Notes under the pieces: model-generated
Database searches by the model: none
The model's input: the letters and a program-made list of their open reading frames with translations, nothing else
Told to the model about the DNA's origin: nothing
Shown here: positions 33,353 to 46,000 of the stretch, in pieces
Layout of the letters: every line of letters starts with the position of its first letter
Numbering within the stretch: the first letter of the stretch is position 1
Position numbers and translations under genes: made by a program
Origin: Calonectria ilicicola
Taxonomy: Eukaryota; Ascomycota; Sordariomycetes; Hypocreales; Nectriaceae
Assembly (NCBI GenBank): GCA_020809705.1
Contig: CP085832.1
Location: forward strand, 2,046,001 to 2,110,000
Length of the DNA: 64,000 bases
Direction: 5' to 3'

Positions 33353-34261
33353 TTAAGCCTTGGTCTCGGCGGGCTTGGCATCGCCTTCACCCTCCAGTGC
33401 GGGCATGTCGTCATCGTCATCAGATCCTTCTTCCTCCTCACCCATGCCACCCATGCCACCCATGCCCTCCATGCCACCGCCAAGCTTGGAGAAGTCGATG
33501 CCGCCAAAGTCGCCACCGGCGCCACCCATACCGGGCATGCCTCCTGAACGGGTTGTCAGCATTCTGTTTGATCGAGTGGGGGTGCTTCTCGCGCTAGCAG
33601 TACGCAGTTGCGCATAACTGGGAGAAGGGTCGTGTAAATCTACTTACCCATGCCACCGAACTGAGAGAAGTCATCCTCGGGAGCCTCGTTCTGCTCATCC
33701 TCGTCAACCCACTTGTCAAAGTCGGTCTTGAGGAAGTGGGCACGCTTGGAGTCCTTGAGCAGGCGGGGCCAGTACTCCTCCTTGAGTTCCTTCTTCTGGA
33801 GCTTAAACTCGACACCCTTGCCGGTGTGGTTCTGCTTGGACTCGGCGACGTCGATCTCTCCGTAGAACTCGAGTTCCACGTGATACTTCCTCTTGCTGCC
33901 AGCGGAAGAGGTACCGGTGAATGTCAGGCCGGTGGGCTTCAGCTCGATCTTGAGGTCAGACGCAGGGATATCGGCGGCGTTGATGGTCAGGTGGATGAAG
34001 TTCTTGTCGGCTTCGGAGCTGGAAGATCGCTGGGCCCAGAGGACTGCAGGCGAAGTACATGGTTAGCTCATCCATGTCGACACGCGGAATATTTGTGTGT
34101 ATAGAAGTTCATGTGGGGAGGCCAATTGCACATGGGCGGCAGCGGCAAAGCAGTCATGGAGAAGGCAGCGAAACAATGCAGGGCGGGAGCTAGACGAGGA
34201 GGGGGTGGTGAGAGCAGCCTGGAGAGGGGAGCTTACCTTCGGGAACATAAGTGTCGGCCAT
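33353..34261 (-). CDS. SBA1: Hsp90 co-chaperone p23/Sba1 (Wos2)
   Basis: Three exons on the minus strand, 34261-34237, 34043-33648 and 33543-33353, giving 203 residues. p23 clamps the ATP-bound closed Hsp90 dimer in cytosol and nucleus. The CS domain covers roughly residues 5-115: VLWAQRSSSSEADKNFIHLT at the start, IELKPTGLTFTG in the middle, and EEYWPRLLKDSKRAHFLKTDFDKW as two blocks at the Hsp90-contact end. The tail is Gly/Met-rich (GGMGGMPGMGG repeats) and then acidic (EEEEGSDDDDDMPALEG), as in fungal p23. Exon 1 is only 25 nt. The gene is divergent from VPS24. Confidence 0.95.
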
Positions 34262-35561
34262 TTTGAATAGTGGTTTTGAGGGAGCGAAAGGAATGCGGGA
34301 GGGTATCTTTTAGCACAAAGAAAGAAGACAAGAAGTAGAGGTTGAGGTGAAAGGTTGAAGATGGAGTTGGCAAGTTTTGGCGGCCAAGGGTGGAGTTTGG
34401 TGCAGCTGGGGGGCGGTACGGGAAGGGCTGTCTGGGCTGTCTGGATTGGCGGATACGGTACTTTGCGGGCTACGGGACAGCAGGCAGAAGGGCAGGTACA
34501 CGAAGCGAGAGGGCAATACACAGGGGGGCTAGCGCCGAGTCGGTACCTCAAGACTCGTGAGGCTGCAAGCCAGAAGGAAGGCTGGGGAATCGGCCGCGCG
34601 CCGCATGGAATGTCCAAGAAGGATGCCGAAGAACGGTTTTGGCTCATGGTGAGGGGCAGCCGATGGCGAGGTACCTGGACGCCTGGTGGGCGCACTATGC
34701 TCCAGCCAGGTACCGCGCTATGCCGCAGCGGGCGGATTTGCAGGGAGGGGTAACTCCCAGCGCAGCCAGCGCAGCCCGCTCCCACCGGGTCGTTGACTGG
34801 TCGTTGACTGCACGTTGCGCCGCCGTTGGTCAATCATCAGCCGGTCTTGCAGGGGCAGAATCCGCCCCGTGGGACGCAACGCCCCTGGGAGCTTTGGGAG
34901 CTCCAGGAGTTGCGACATGCTTCCATATCGTCGTTTGTGCTCTGGGCCGCCCTGCAACTCCCATGCAGCTAATCCGGCAGCTGGAGCGCACTTCCCTGGC
35001 CTGGTGGTACCTTGCTTGTCCATCCCATGCCTGCTCGGAAGCGCAAAACGACGCGGCGCATGTCCCGCCGGATATACCACTAACTTAGCTACAGCGTCTG
35101 TCAGTCGGGTGCCTGGGCTGGGCGATGCGAGGTGAGGATCCAGGCAGATTGGCGGGGTAAATCATGAGCGCCAGCGGGGTCGACGCTCTGTGCTGGCGCT
35201 GGAAGCCTTCTGTAACCTTACTCGCTAGCCTTGCCCTCGTCCTCGACCATCGGCCCCACCGACCGCCACCATTCCCCTTCCAGGCTTCAACGTCAAGTAG
35301 GTCGGAGCCTCACATCACCGCCGCTCACCATCCAACGTCCGTGGTATACCCTGAACCACCTCAGCCTTGTACCGTCTTCCCGACCATCTGGATCCTGCAC
35401 ATCTCAACCTCTACGGAGAGCGCTCCCCGGTATCCTCCTTGCGAGCCATTCGACCGCTGCAAGGCTCCGACTACCAGCCTCTCTCTTGGTTGCGTCATCG
35501 GTCGCGTTTCTTCATTGAATAACCGCTTCGCTCCACCGACTTCAAGCATCACTCGCCCACC
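34262..35561. promoter_or_regulatory. Divergent intergenic region, SBA1 / VPS24
   Basis: 1.3 kb between start codons pointing apart. The VPS24 side is pyrimidine-rich from about 35215. I looked for three-unit heat-shock elements near the SBA1 start and did not see a convincing one. No gene is supported. Confidence 0.5.
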
Positions 35562-36351
35562 ATGGAGACATTCAAGTCTCTCTTTACCAAGCCAGATCCT
35601 CAGGCCCAGGTACATCCAACCCCAAAGCATGTGTCACCGATGGCAATGCTCCCAGACCATGGCGTGACGCTCAATCGCTAACCCACGCACCTTTCCGCTC
35701 TTTCAGATGCGCAAATGCAATGCCCTAATCCGACAAAACATCCGCAAGATCGACCGAGATATCGTCGCCGTCAAGCAGGCTGAGGCAAAGGCCAAGAACT
35801 TCATCATCGCAGCCGACCGTCGCGGCCAGCGAGACCCCGCCAGAGCGAAGCAGGCCCAGCAAGACATCCGCGCGTTCGCCAAGGAGCTGGTCACCGCCCG
35901 CAAAACGTCGGCACGCCTCGTGACCGCCAAAGCTCAGCTCAACTCTGTCCAAATGCAGGTCAACGAGGCATTTGCCATGCGCAAGATTGAGGGTTCCATC
36001 CGCACCAGCGTGGGCGTCATGAAGGACGTCAACACGCTGATCCGCCTGCCCGAGCTGGCTGGCACCATGCAGTCCCTGGGTGTCGAGTTGATGAAGGCGG
36101 GCGTCATTGAAGAGATGGTTGAGGATGTCCTGCCAACGGATCCCGATATGATGCTGGAGGACGAGGAAGTTGAGGGAGAGGTCGACAAGGTGCTAGGCGA
36201 AATTCTCAAGGATCGCAAGGAACCCAAGATGCCCACGGTGCCCGTCGCCGAGCCTCAGAACAAGGTCGAGCCAGAAGAAGAGGAAGAGGAAGAGGATGCC
36301 GAAGCCATGATGGACCAGATGCGAAACCGATTAGAAGCCCTACGAAGCTAG
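35562..36351 (+). CDS. VPS24: ESCRT-III subunit Vps24/CHMP3
   Basis: Two exons, 35562-35609 and 35707-36351, giving 230 residues. Vps24 joins Vps2 and Snf7 in the membrane-remodelling filament that sorts cargo into multivesicular bodies. The N-terminus METFKSLFTKPDPQAQ leads into the basic helix 1 (MRKCNALIRQNIRKIDRDI). The segment LPELAGTMQSLGVELMKAG followed by IIEEMVEDVLP-type residues (here VIEEMVEDVLP) separates Vps24 from Vps2. The tail is acidic and ends in a MIT-interacting motif, MMDQMRNRLEALRS, which binds the Vps4 ATPase. The short first exon is required to supply the start codon; the second exon happens to begin with an ATG codon. Confidence 0.93.
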
Positions 36352-39300
36352 ATGTAATTTTCTTTTTCCGACTCCAGGGCGCGAAATGGAGGACGGTCAT
36401 GGCATGGAACGATTTCGATCGAACCCGTATCAACGGGTGGGAGTTTTGAGGAGTTGGGAGCTACGTCTTCTGGGATACACTGGACCTCAGTTTTCATCTT
36501 TTTGGTACAATGGACATGTGGTGTTTCTTTGCGAGGAGTTATCCACATATATATATACATGATCAGACATGCCAATGTCTTTGCAGAACAGTGTAGGAAT
36601 TATAAATTCACATTCTAATGAATGGTTTATCCGTGGTATTATTCTGTTATCTTCGCTTTGGCCAAATGCAGAATGGTACTGATGTTGTAATATTGAGGAA
36701 GGCTGTTATTCATTAGTGCAAGAACAGATATCAGGGATCGATGTCCCTTGGAGAATTAAGAGCAACCTCTGTTCATTGACTCAATTAGCCTGATTTTACA
36801 CAATCATTGTCAAATAAAGTAGTACCCTGGGAATACACGGTCTTACACTTGATGTGCCCTGTAGTAATGGTGAAACGAGCTTAGAGGATATCGGGAATTG
36901 CGATATTCTCTCGGGTTTTGTGTCTAACTAACCACCACTTCTGGCAATCTGGAGGATAAATTTAGATTCATAGGTCGGCTAACGCAGGTTGTTTCGACAA
37001 GAAACGCCAGCCACCAAGCAACGGCTGGCTATTGAAAGGAATCAGTGGACACCACGCTCCTCTGTAATTTCTTGGGTCCCAACTATATAGAGATTACATC
37101 ATATATAAACAAGAAGAAAAAATTTTCAATTGGAGTTTCAGTGAAATCTTTACTCTTTACTTGTCATTCCTACTTCGTTAACACCATGGGAAATATCTAT
37201 CCAAACCACGTGCCATGGTTTCTTACCCTATACTTTCGACTTTAATTGTGTTTCTGGCGTGGACGTATCAGTGCAGTTCATTAAACGTGGATTAATATAT
37301 CTCTTTCAGGCACTCGTATTCGTAGGTTTTTTCTATTGGCTCGTGTTTTTATTTTCAACGGGCATGTGATTATTGGCTGTTTCTGCTTTATTCGCGCTGC
37401 TGCTCACTTTATTCTAGGAAACAATTGATATGACTCTTGCCAACAACACATCTTAGACATTACCGGATCGTCAAAAAAATCATACGTTTATTCAACCATT
37501 GTCCAATTAAAAAATTCGGTAATTTTTAAAATATTCATATATTTCGATGCCAATTACATGGCGCCAGAAGTCTGTGACGTGGAATGCGGCGTGGATTCCT
37601 ATACAGATTGGCCAGCGCTTGCTGTCAAAACTCCATCCCAAGGGCGCCACGACAGCAGCCAGATCTAGGGATGCTCTGTCTCTGCATACTGTAAGGCAGT
37701 CTGCACGTCATGAGACAGTGTAATCCGTGGTTCGAATTGACAGCTGCGAACTCCCTCGTGACCATAGTACATGAACTGTCAATTTCGTACATATATGTAT
37801 GTGTATGTATGCTGACTGGGGGTGTGTTCTCATAGGCTGCCTGCTCATCACGGGGAGTGAAACCACATCAACGACATCAAAGCTTTTGCATTGCCAGCAA
37901 TGTGCCAGCATCTAAAACCAAGTCATCTCAAATATTGCAGATTGATTCAGATCGCATCTCCAGAGTAACGGGTGTCTTTTGCTCATCGCTTCCCGCGTCC
38001 CTTCATGCCATGGGCGTGTGTGCTTACCCTACACCCTCCCTTGGCGATGAATTGCCTCACTCTCCCTCCCCTCACTCCCTCGAACAACACCACGTTGCCA
38101 GACCAACATTTCAATACCAAGCAGCTGTGCAATCAACTTGCGAAACCGGAACCGCAGCCCGGTAGTACAGATGAATCCGCACGCGTAATATCGCCGTTAC
38201 ACAGACAAGGACCTCGACCCTGGTCTCTCGTCTCAACTTTCTAACACGGGCCTAGCAAAAATAGCACAGAGCAGACTCCTCCTTGACATGAGGGTTCCAG
38301 AACGCAATAGGTTACACACTAAGTGCAAATCAATCTATCAGCCGGCCGGAAGGAAGCGCGCACGAGGAAAGATGTGCAACGGATCTACAAGCCCAGGCCC
38401 GGCTTCAGCTACGCGCTCGAGATCTGGGCCTTTGTGATCTGCTATGATCTGCTGTGCTCCAGACTGTGGACGGTCCTCGTCTGGGCCTTCGAAACACCAT
38501 TCCAATACACACACCTTCCCCTCCCCCTCCGCTCTACCCTCTACCCTCTCCCTAGTGTAATGTCGTATTTGCGCCTTCCCGCGTGTCACTTGAAATTGCG
38601 CCAAATTAATGAGATGGCAAGACCTTTGGGCATCCAGCGCTGTTGGTTAATCTGAGGCCACAAACTACGCCCTCTCTGGGCCGGCAAGTCAGATAACGGC
38701 ATCGCATCACATGTCGCAGCTAAATGAGAATGCAACCTGAGTTATGACTGATGTCTGTCGTGGCGTCTCTGCCCTACCCACTTCATTACAGCAGCCCTGC
38801 CAGTTGGGCATGCATGACAGCTCTGTCTGCGGGCCACCTGGAGGAGCTATTGACCTTAAGGAGGGGAGTAGGAGGGAAAAAAAGTGAAGCGAAGCCAAAA
38901 CGGAGGCCAAAACGCCAACGCAGCAGATAGGTCGGCGAAAAAAAAATTCCCCGACGCACAAACAGCACAGCAGTGTATGACTAGGGTTGTACCACACTGC
39001 CAGGAGCCTAAAATTTACCCAAATGCTACCATGTGTAATAGTTTCTTTGTGTGTAAGAAAATAGGAAAAGGGGGGCAGTAATTGAGGAGCAAAAAGAAAG
39101 GCGGTATGCAGGTCGCCTGTAAACCATGGAAGTTGGTAAAACCTTCGCTTACACACCATCCCAGGCGGTGATGAGATAGCATTGTTGGCGGGTGTGGTAG
39201 CACATCTGTGCCGCAACTCAATGGCATGTCGGTGAGCATGGCAAACTCAGGCAAGTATGGCGACACGACACACGGGAGGCCGGAATATTCTCCTAGGCCA

Positions 39301-42300
39301 CTCGCTATCGTTCTCGCAGGGAAACGATCTACTTCCACCGGATCCGATGCAGCAAGCACTCCTGTTGCTCAGACCCGTCCCGTCGTATCTAGCTTGGCCA
39401 AGATGCAGCTGTTGGTCAATAGACCCTCGATACATCATCGATAAAGTTTGAGCCACGCTTTGTTTCCCCAGAGCTATTGCGTTGCCGCAAAGAGGGAACA
39501 GAGAAGACGCGGTTTGCACGCCCCCCTGCCCCTCTCTCTATGCACTATCTGGTGGCTTGCATACTATCATGATAGCATCCGTTTTCTCCCCCTTTCTGCC
39601 CTCTCCACCGTACTAGGATGGAGGAGGCGATCCAAAAAAGCATTTCCCAAACCTTGGTAATGGTAAATTACGAAGACCAAAACCAAGTGGAGAGCTGTGC
39701 CATGGGGGGGAGAGCACCAGAAGGGACGATGGCCGCGGCGAGCGGGAAGCCCGGATCGGCGACTTAGTGGCCAGGGCTTGAGCGGGAGCTAGGGAGTGCC
39801 GGACGGCCCCCCGCATAGCATCAGCGGCCGCGAGCATGGGTCCGCGTCAGTTGAGGCCAGAGCTGGAAGATGGGATGGGATGCGAAGGACGAAACAGGGC
39901 TGGCAAATTAAGCTGGGAGCACCATCAGCAAGGAACCAACGAGGGATCCGCGTGGGCGAAGCAATTGGCTAGCACGACGAGATCCGGCGCCGCGTCGGGA
40001 CGCGGGTGGGGGGTTTGGGCGTTTTGCTCGTTTTGACCATGTGTCGACGAGATTTGTTACGAACGAAAACGGACAAGCAACAGGCCAGGGTGTGCGGTTT
40101 GGGATCACGTCTCATGAGGCAACCTGTCCGACAGCTGTCCCTCTGTGGCCAACGAAGCAGATGCAAGATAGATGGATCGGACAGCTAAGGCAGATTAAGG
40201 CAGGGGGTTCAAGTCCAGCAACACCACAGTTGATGCTTCACGATCTCTTCAGCATGGCGTCTGCAGCAGTGTCAGGGCGCGGGAACCTTGTGCTGCACCA
40301 CCTGACGTTGCTTTGATGATTTTTGCCTCCCCCTTATCGTAGTAAGGCCGGGTGGCCATTTCAATCGCAACAGTTGTCGCGTTCGGCGGTTGGTGATTGC
40401 GTGCGTGTCGTGTTGCGAGAACAAGGCGAGAACAAGACGAGACAACAAGACGAAGGCGTTAAACGGACTCGTTTAGTTCAGCCATGGATACGAAGCACGT
40501 ACCCCCGGGCCGCCGCGTCCCGTTTCCGACGGCAGAGAGACGGGATCCCTGTTTGGACTGCTGCTCCTTCGCCACCTCTGTTTTTTGCTCTAATTGCCAT
40601 CGTTTCTTTTGTCGTCTCGAGTTATTGAGACGGCTTATTACGGTGGTGCGCTATCTTGTCGGTCAGGAGAAAACGGCGGGTTACTCTTTACGCCAAGGTC
40701 GCGATTGGGTGACCGTGGGGAGGCGTGGGTGGTGGGATGGCATCAGCTTTGCCTGCCAGTGTCGGACATTAGCATCTCCGAGGCCGGCTTTGCGTGCTTT
40801 GCTTTGCTTTGCTTCACCTCAGCGTCGTGCCCATCCCGCGACAACGTAGGAGAGAGGAGGGGGTGTCCCCCACGCGAGTCACCGTGATACAGGCAGCCAG
40901 ATGTTTGCCGGACACCGGAGGCAGCCAGAGTCGTAGCGAGGCATGGGATGAGGATGAGGATGGGATGGAAATGGGGGTTTAGGCACATGGGCATGGCAAG
41001 ATGATTTCAGGGTTGGATTTGTCCTTACAAATTGATGCCGGTGCAGCAAGCCGCAGCAGGCGCAAACGGCAGGCAGTGCGGCCGGGCATGGATAAGGTCG
41101 GATGGGATAAGATGGGATAAGCTGCACGACGGCTATGACTCCCGTGTCTTGCCTCATCAACTACCACAAAGAGTTCGGAACCCGCAACCAACCGTGATAG
41201 AAACCATCGTAAGCCTTGATTACAAAAGAACTCCGAGCGATAAGACACGGACACGATAGTTCCCAGCTGAGCTGACTGGGCATTCCTGCCTTGGCACTGA
41301 GCTCAGCCCAGCACAGCCTGGGTAGTCCGCCTTTAGCAGTGACTATTCGCAGGATGCCAAGTCATACCCTAAAGTCAAACAAATCAACCTCTGGCCAGGC
41401 ACGCCTGTTCAATGTAACCAGGTGACCATGAGACAATGAGCCGAGATGATGACGAAGGTGCCAAAGCCTGCCGGATTCCAAAGGGGCGTGTGCGATGCCA
41501 GCCTGTAATCGCTCCGATGAATCATCACAGACAAGCCTTCGCCGGATGGCAATGCAATGCAAAAACGGTCTCCTATCAGACTCGAGGAACTGAGGTTGCT
41601 AATACCAGAGCTGAACCAAACAGAGTGCTTGCAGGCTGCTTAGTGTGGCTGAAGCTCCTAGCTGTGGCGGGATGTCGCTCCCCTTTTCCTCCGCCCCCTC
41701 CAATCCCGATCCTTTGCCCCAAACACGAGCATCCTACGGAACGGCGTTTAAGAGCAAGCCAACTATAGTGCCTAGGCAAGCAAAGGCCGCGAGGATGTGA
41801 AGACGAATAGCAGCCCCGTAAAAGCGAGACTCACGGATAGACAGAGTTCACAGGATCCCCCCCCCCATCAGTGCGGAGCATGTGTGAGCAGCCTTCTGCT
41901 GAGCCAATCCGCGACCGCTCCCACATACACGAGCCCAAGGATACAGCTCTCCGCGCACCGTATCGCGGAGCTCCACCACCCCTGCCCCCCCCTCCTTTCG
42001 GAGGCACATCTGGGATGCGTGTGATACGGGCTGCTATTCATGGAAACTCTACCCACTGAGCGTCGTGGACGCTTACATGGCGAGTTTCATTCGTTGGCGC
42101 GGCGTGGTCATGGTCGGCCAGTCAATAAGCCAGCGTCTGTAATCAACCACCACAAAAATAACAAAAAAACAGACGGTCGCTTTTCGCTACAAGTTTTAGC
42201 GGTCGGGCGCATTTCTGATACCTGACAGTCGTATTGTGATTGTGACTAGACGTGATTCACTCCTCCATTAGGAGCCTAAGCACCCCCTCCTTCAGCTGAG

Positions 42301-42999
42301 ACGAGGCGCCGCCTCCTTGCTGCAACAAACGAAACGCTGCCAAACTGACTGGCCTCGTTTTCCTCTACTCCCACGTTACCGCCAATGGCTGGGGCGCAAG
42401 GGGAATGAATTCAAAGACCAGTCACCAGGGCAGGCGCACGATTGCGTAGGTGGTGCACACAAGTCGGGTGAACTGTCCTGGACACCCCTCTTTCAAGGTG
42501 CTGTATGTCTCATGCGCACCCCGTGTTTCTCTTGATATGGTGGTATCAACACTTTTCCCTTTTTGCGGAGAGTTGAGTCTTGTCTCGTGAGTGGGCCGTT
42601 TGTGTGAATCGATCGGCGATGCGGTGCATTTGCGATCGTGTGCATTGAGACACGACAATGTCGGTGTGTGGCTGGCAATAATTTTTTTATGCCGCCGAGC
42701 CCTAATTCCATACGTGCCCCGAAACCCCCAAAATACACCGATGGCTCGCTGATGCACGAGATGGAGAGGACCCAGACTCGATGTAGACTACGTAGATCAC
42801 TTGGCGATGGTCATGGCATCGTTGCATCGCATCAGAAGTGCGACTTCTGGAACTTGGCAAGCTAAGGGGCGATAATTGCCCCTTCTAGAAGGCCTTTTCT
42901 CCGGTGAATAGAGAGGGGAAATGCTCGAGCGTCGTGGGCACCGCGGTATTGACGGGCTCCGATTCGCGGGGCTGGAAGACGAGCGTCGGTGTGTTTGGC

Positions 43000-43028
43000 G
43001 AGAGGGTGTGTGTGTGAGTGTGTGTGTT
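43000..43028 (+). repeat. GT dinucleotide-rich run
   Basis: An interrupted run of GT/GA dinucleotides in the gene desert. A second, similar run lies near 44400-44425. Confidence 0.7.
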
Positions 43029-46000
43029 GCCGTTTGGGGCTTCCCAAAGGGGGTACTCGAAACGGGCAGTTTTTCGGCGCAACGGGGGGGATTCACCGAC
43101 CCCAGGGCACAAACCTCCCGCGGTTATCAAAACTCTGGGGCCAAGGTTTACGGGAGCTGCCCGCGAAAGCTTCATGGCGTTCCGTATCTGGCAGCCGGCC
43201 ACACGTGGGACGGATAAGAGGCACGGGGCACCAAGGTTCCTTAGGAAGCTCTTCCCCAGACCGGAAAGTGGTGGGAGCGATAGCCGGTAGCGGTTCCGTA
43301 ACCTCGAGACGGGGGGGAAGGATGAGGAAAAAAGCTTTTGCCCAATTCCTTCCTTCCAAGATTGTTCCTTCTAGCGCCGTTTCCGTGCCGGGGTTAGGGG
43401 TCGGGCACACTGACTAGCTTTGGGGCAACAGACTTGCCTGGCTGGGGATGGAGGATGAAGGGTCTTCCGTCATTTCCCCGAGCCCCACCGAGGGCAGGGC
43501 TCTTGACTCTTGCAACAGGCTGTGGCTTAGGGAGGAAATTCGGGAAACACGCCGGCAGGGAACCGGAGGTTCGGGTCTGGGGCAGCATGGCAACAGAGTG
43601 TGGGGTCTTGGCAACTATTGTGGAGCGCCCGTCCCAGGAACGGCAACTTGACAATTTTGACAAGCTGCCAGGATCTACTCCTTGGAAAAAAGGGAAAAAT
43701 ACCAGACTTTATCCCGGTCGTTTTCAATTGCGCGTTTTCGACTGGGATCGGGGGTTTCATTTTGGTTCGCCAACCGAGATTTCCCAAGCCCTCGGTTCGC
43801 TGGAATGGAAGCCCGGGTCAACTGTCGGCTAGAGTGCACCTGGTCGCCCACTGTCGCCAGTTACCCAAGACGGCAACTCGGTGTATATGCGAGCGAAAGC
43901 CCTCCCCCAGACCGGGGACGGTCAGATCAACGGATAAATTTATTGCGTGCGACGCAGCGCAAGGAAGGCGATGCGACTCGGGCTCGGGGGAATGAGGTCA
44001 AACCGCAGTAGAGCAAGCATATCACGGACGGGCAGCGACGCTCCGAAGCAGCCGAAGAGTCAGTCATTGATGATGACGTTGTATGGATGTACAATCGGCG
44101 AGGCACATATAGCCTGTCGGGTATGAGGCTTGCGCCGGCTACCGTATTGTACGGAGTCCCGTGCAGCTATGTGAGACAGTGTTGTTGGCATTCGTTCCCA
44201 AGGCGGGCTAGATTGGACAAGCAAACACACACAGAGTTCAATCAAGCGAGATGTCATTTTCCTTCTAGGCAAACACTGAGGCGCGCGCAAACAAGGAAGC
44301 GAGAGGAATGCAATCACATCAACAACAAAGTTGGTTGAACAGGCAGTCAGTCGCCCGGGGCATCAGCCAGCCTCAGACCAAGGCAGGCAGCTCTGTTGCG
44401 TGGTGTGTGCGTGTGAGTGTGTGAGCGCATGTGCAAAGTAAATATACGTATATGGATGTAGTATTCGTGTAAGCTGGGGAAAGGCTGCCACACGCACCGG
44501 CGCCGGGGGCTTGGGCGCTGCCACACATCCCCGAGCCAGCTTCTCACCACAGCGTCATCGACGTCAGAATCCGGTATGCGACGCGGACGGCGATGACTCG
44601 ATCAAAGGGATTAGTGATGATGACGCCGGGCCGATGACTACAAGAGGTCGGATGAGAGATTGCGCAGAGCACAAAGGGTGGCAGAAACCCTGATTTCTTT
44701 TGTGCGAGAATGACAAAGGGATGGGTGGTGCGTAACAAAACACAGAAGGATTGGTGGCTATTCGCAACTCGGGTGGCTGCGGTGAATTACACGAGAACAA
44801 CGTTACCGACCTGTAATTTTTTAATTTCTTGATTACATTCAATAATCACGAACAAGGCCAAACGCTGTGTGCGCCCCTCGGCATTCAGACGTTACCGCAG
44901 CCATCCATCCTCTTCCCCAGGATCAGGGAGCAGTCCGCGCTGAGGTAAGGCGCTGAACGCGTGCGAACGACTGGCTCGGAGAAGAGCGAAACGGAGGATA
45001 GTGTTGCCATATTGGGAACCAATACGGTAGGCGTCAGCAATAGCTTTTTACGTTTGTGGCACACCCCCTCCTAACTATAGCAACCAGAGGCAGAGAGAGC
45101 CAGTCGTTACACGCCCCCACCACCACAGTACAGAGCGATATGCGCTGTACGGATGTCAAATGGCGGTGCAGAGAAAACGATCTGACTCACTCTGGTTTTG
45201 GCCAATCATGGGCTGTCGCATTTTCTGACCGCCCTTGGGGCCTTCGATAGGGTGCGTCGCCTGGCGATGCAATGCGACCTGCAACCTGCACGAGTCCGCC
45301 TGCGTGGGACGGATAAGATCGCGGAAAAAATACAGGGTGGGCTGGCGGGGAGGGGAGTGCACATTACAGCTCGGCGCACAACACATCAAAAAGAGGAGAA
45401 GAAAAATAGACACGAGCTGCCCCTCCATGCATCATCAAGCATGCCCCTCGCATCCTTAATTGTAGTTCCATTAAAGAAGATGAATCAATTCAAACGGCCC
45501 GAGTCAGATGCGGTTTTACCACTGGACGACGTAACACACATCAAAGCGTTTGCGTGGCCCGTGGGAGGCACCTCACACGTCATGAGCTTTTCGGAGAAAC
45601 GCGACAAAGCATGGTTGTTTCGTCATCGCGAACTGGGTGTCCGAGCAATATACCCGCGTTTAATACGGATGTGGGTAAAGGAAGAATCATTTCCCGCCAA
45701 AAATGTATTGTGTGTGTACGTGCGCGCGCACCGTATTTGGCTCCCGCGGCTGTTTAAGCTGTAAGGGACACCTTACTCGCCTCCCTCGTGATAATTAGCC
45801 AAAACGCGTGGCTGGATGTCCGGAGGGAAGGGGAAGCCTGCCGGATCGACTAGCACGGAAGCCCTTTTTCTCTTCTCTCGGCCAAAAAGCATGGAAGGTT
45901 GCGGGGAAGCCCGATTCAGCACTATCAAACAACAAAGAAAACATAGGTGCAAATTTTTCTTTTGTGTACTTGCTAGTGTGAGTAATGTCTCGGACCCCTG

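Noticed and set aside
34262..34700. Heat-shock element array driving SBA1
   Set aside because: Expected for a p23 gene, but no run of three alternating GAA/TTC units is visible close to the start codon.
40130..40225. T-arm-like GGGGGTTCAAGTCC sequence in the gene desert
   Set aside because: No D-arm, anticodon arm or acceptor stem can be built upstream at tRNA spacing.
45198..45764. 188-codon open frame in the gene desert
   Set aside because: It begins at a TTG rather than an ATG, crosses low-complexity DNA, and has no domain or codon bias.
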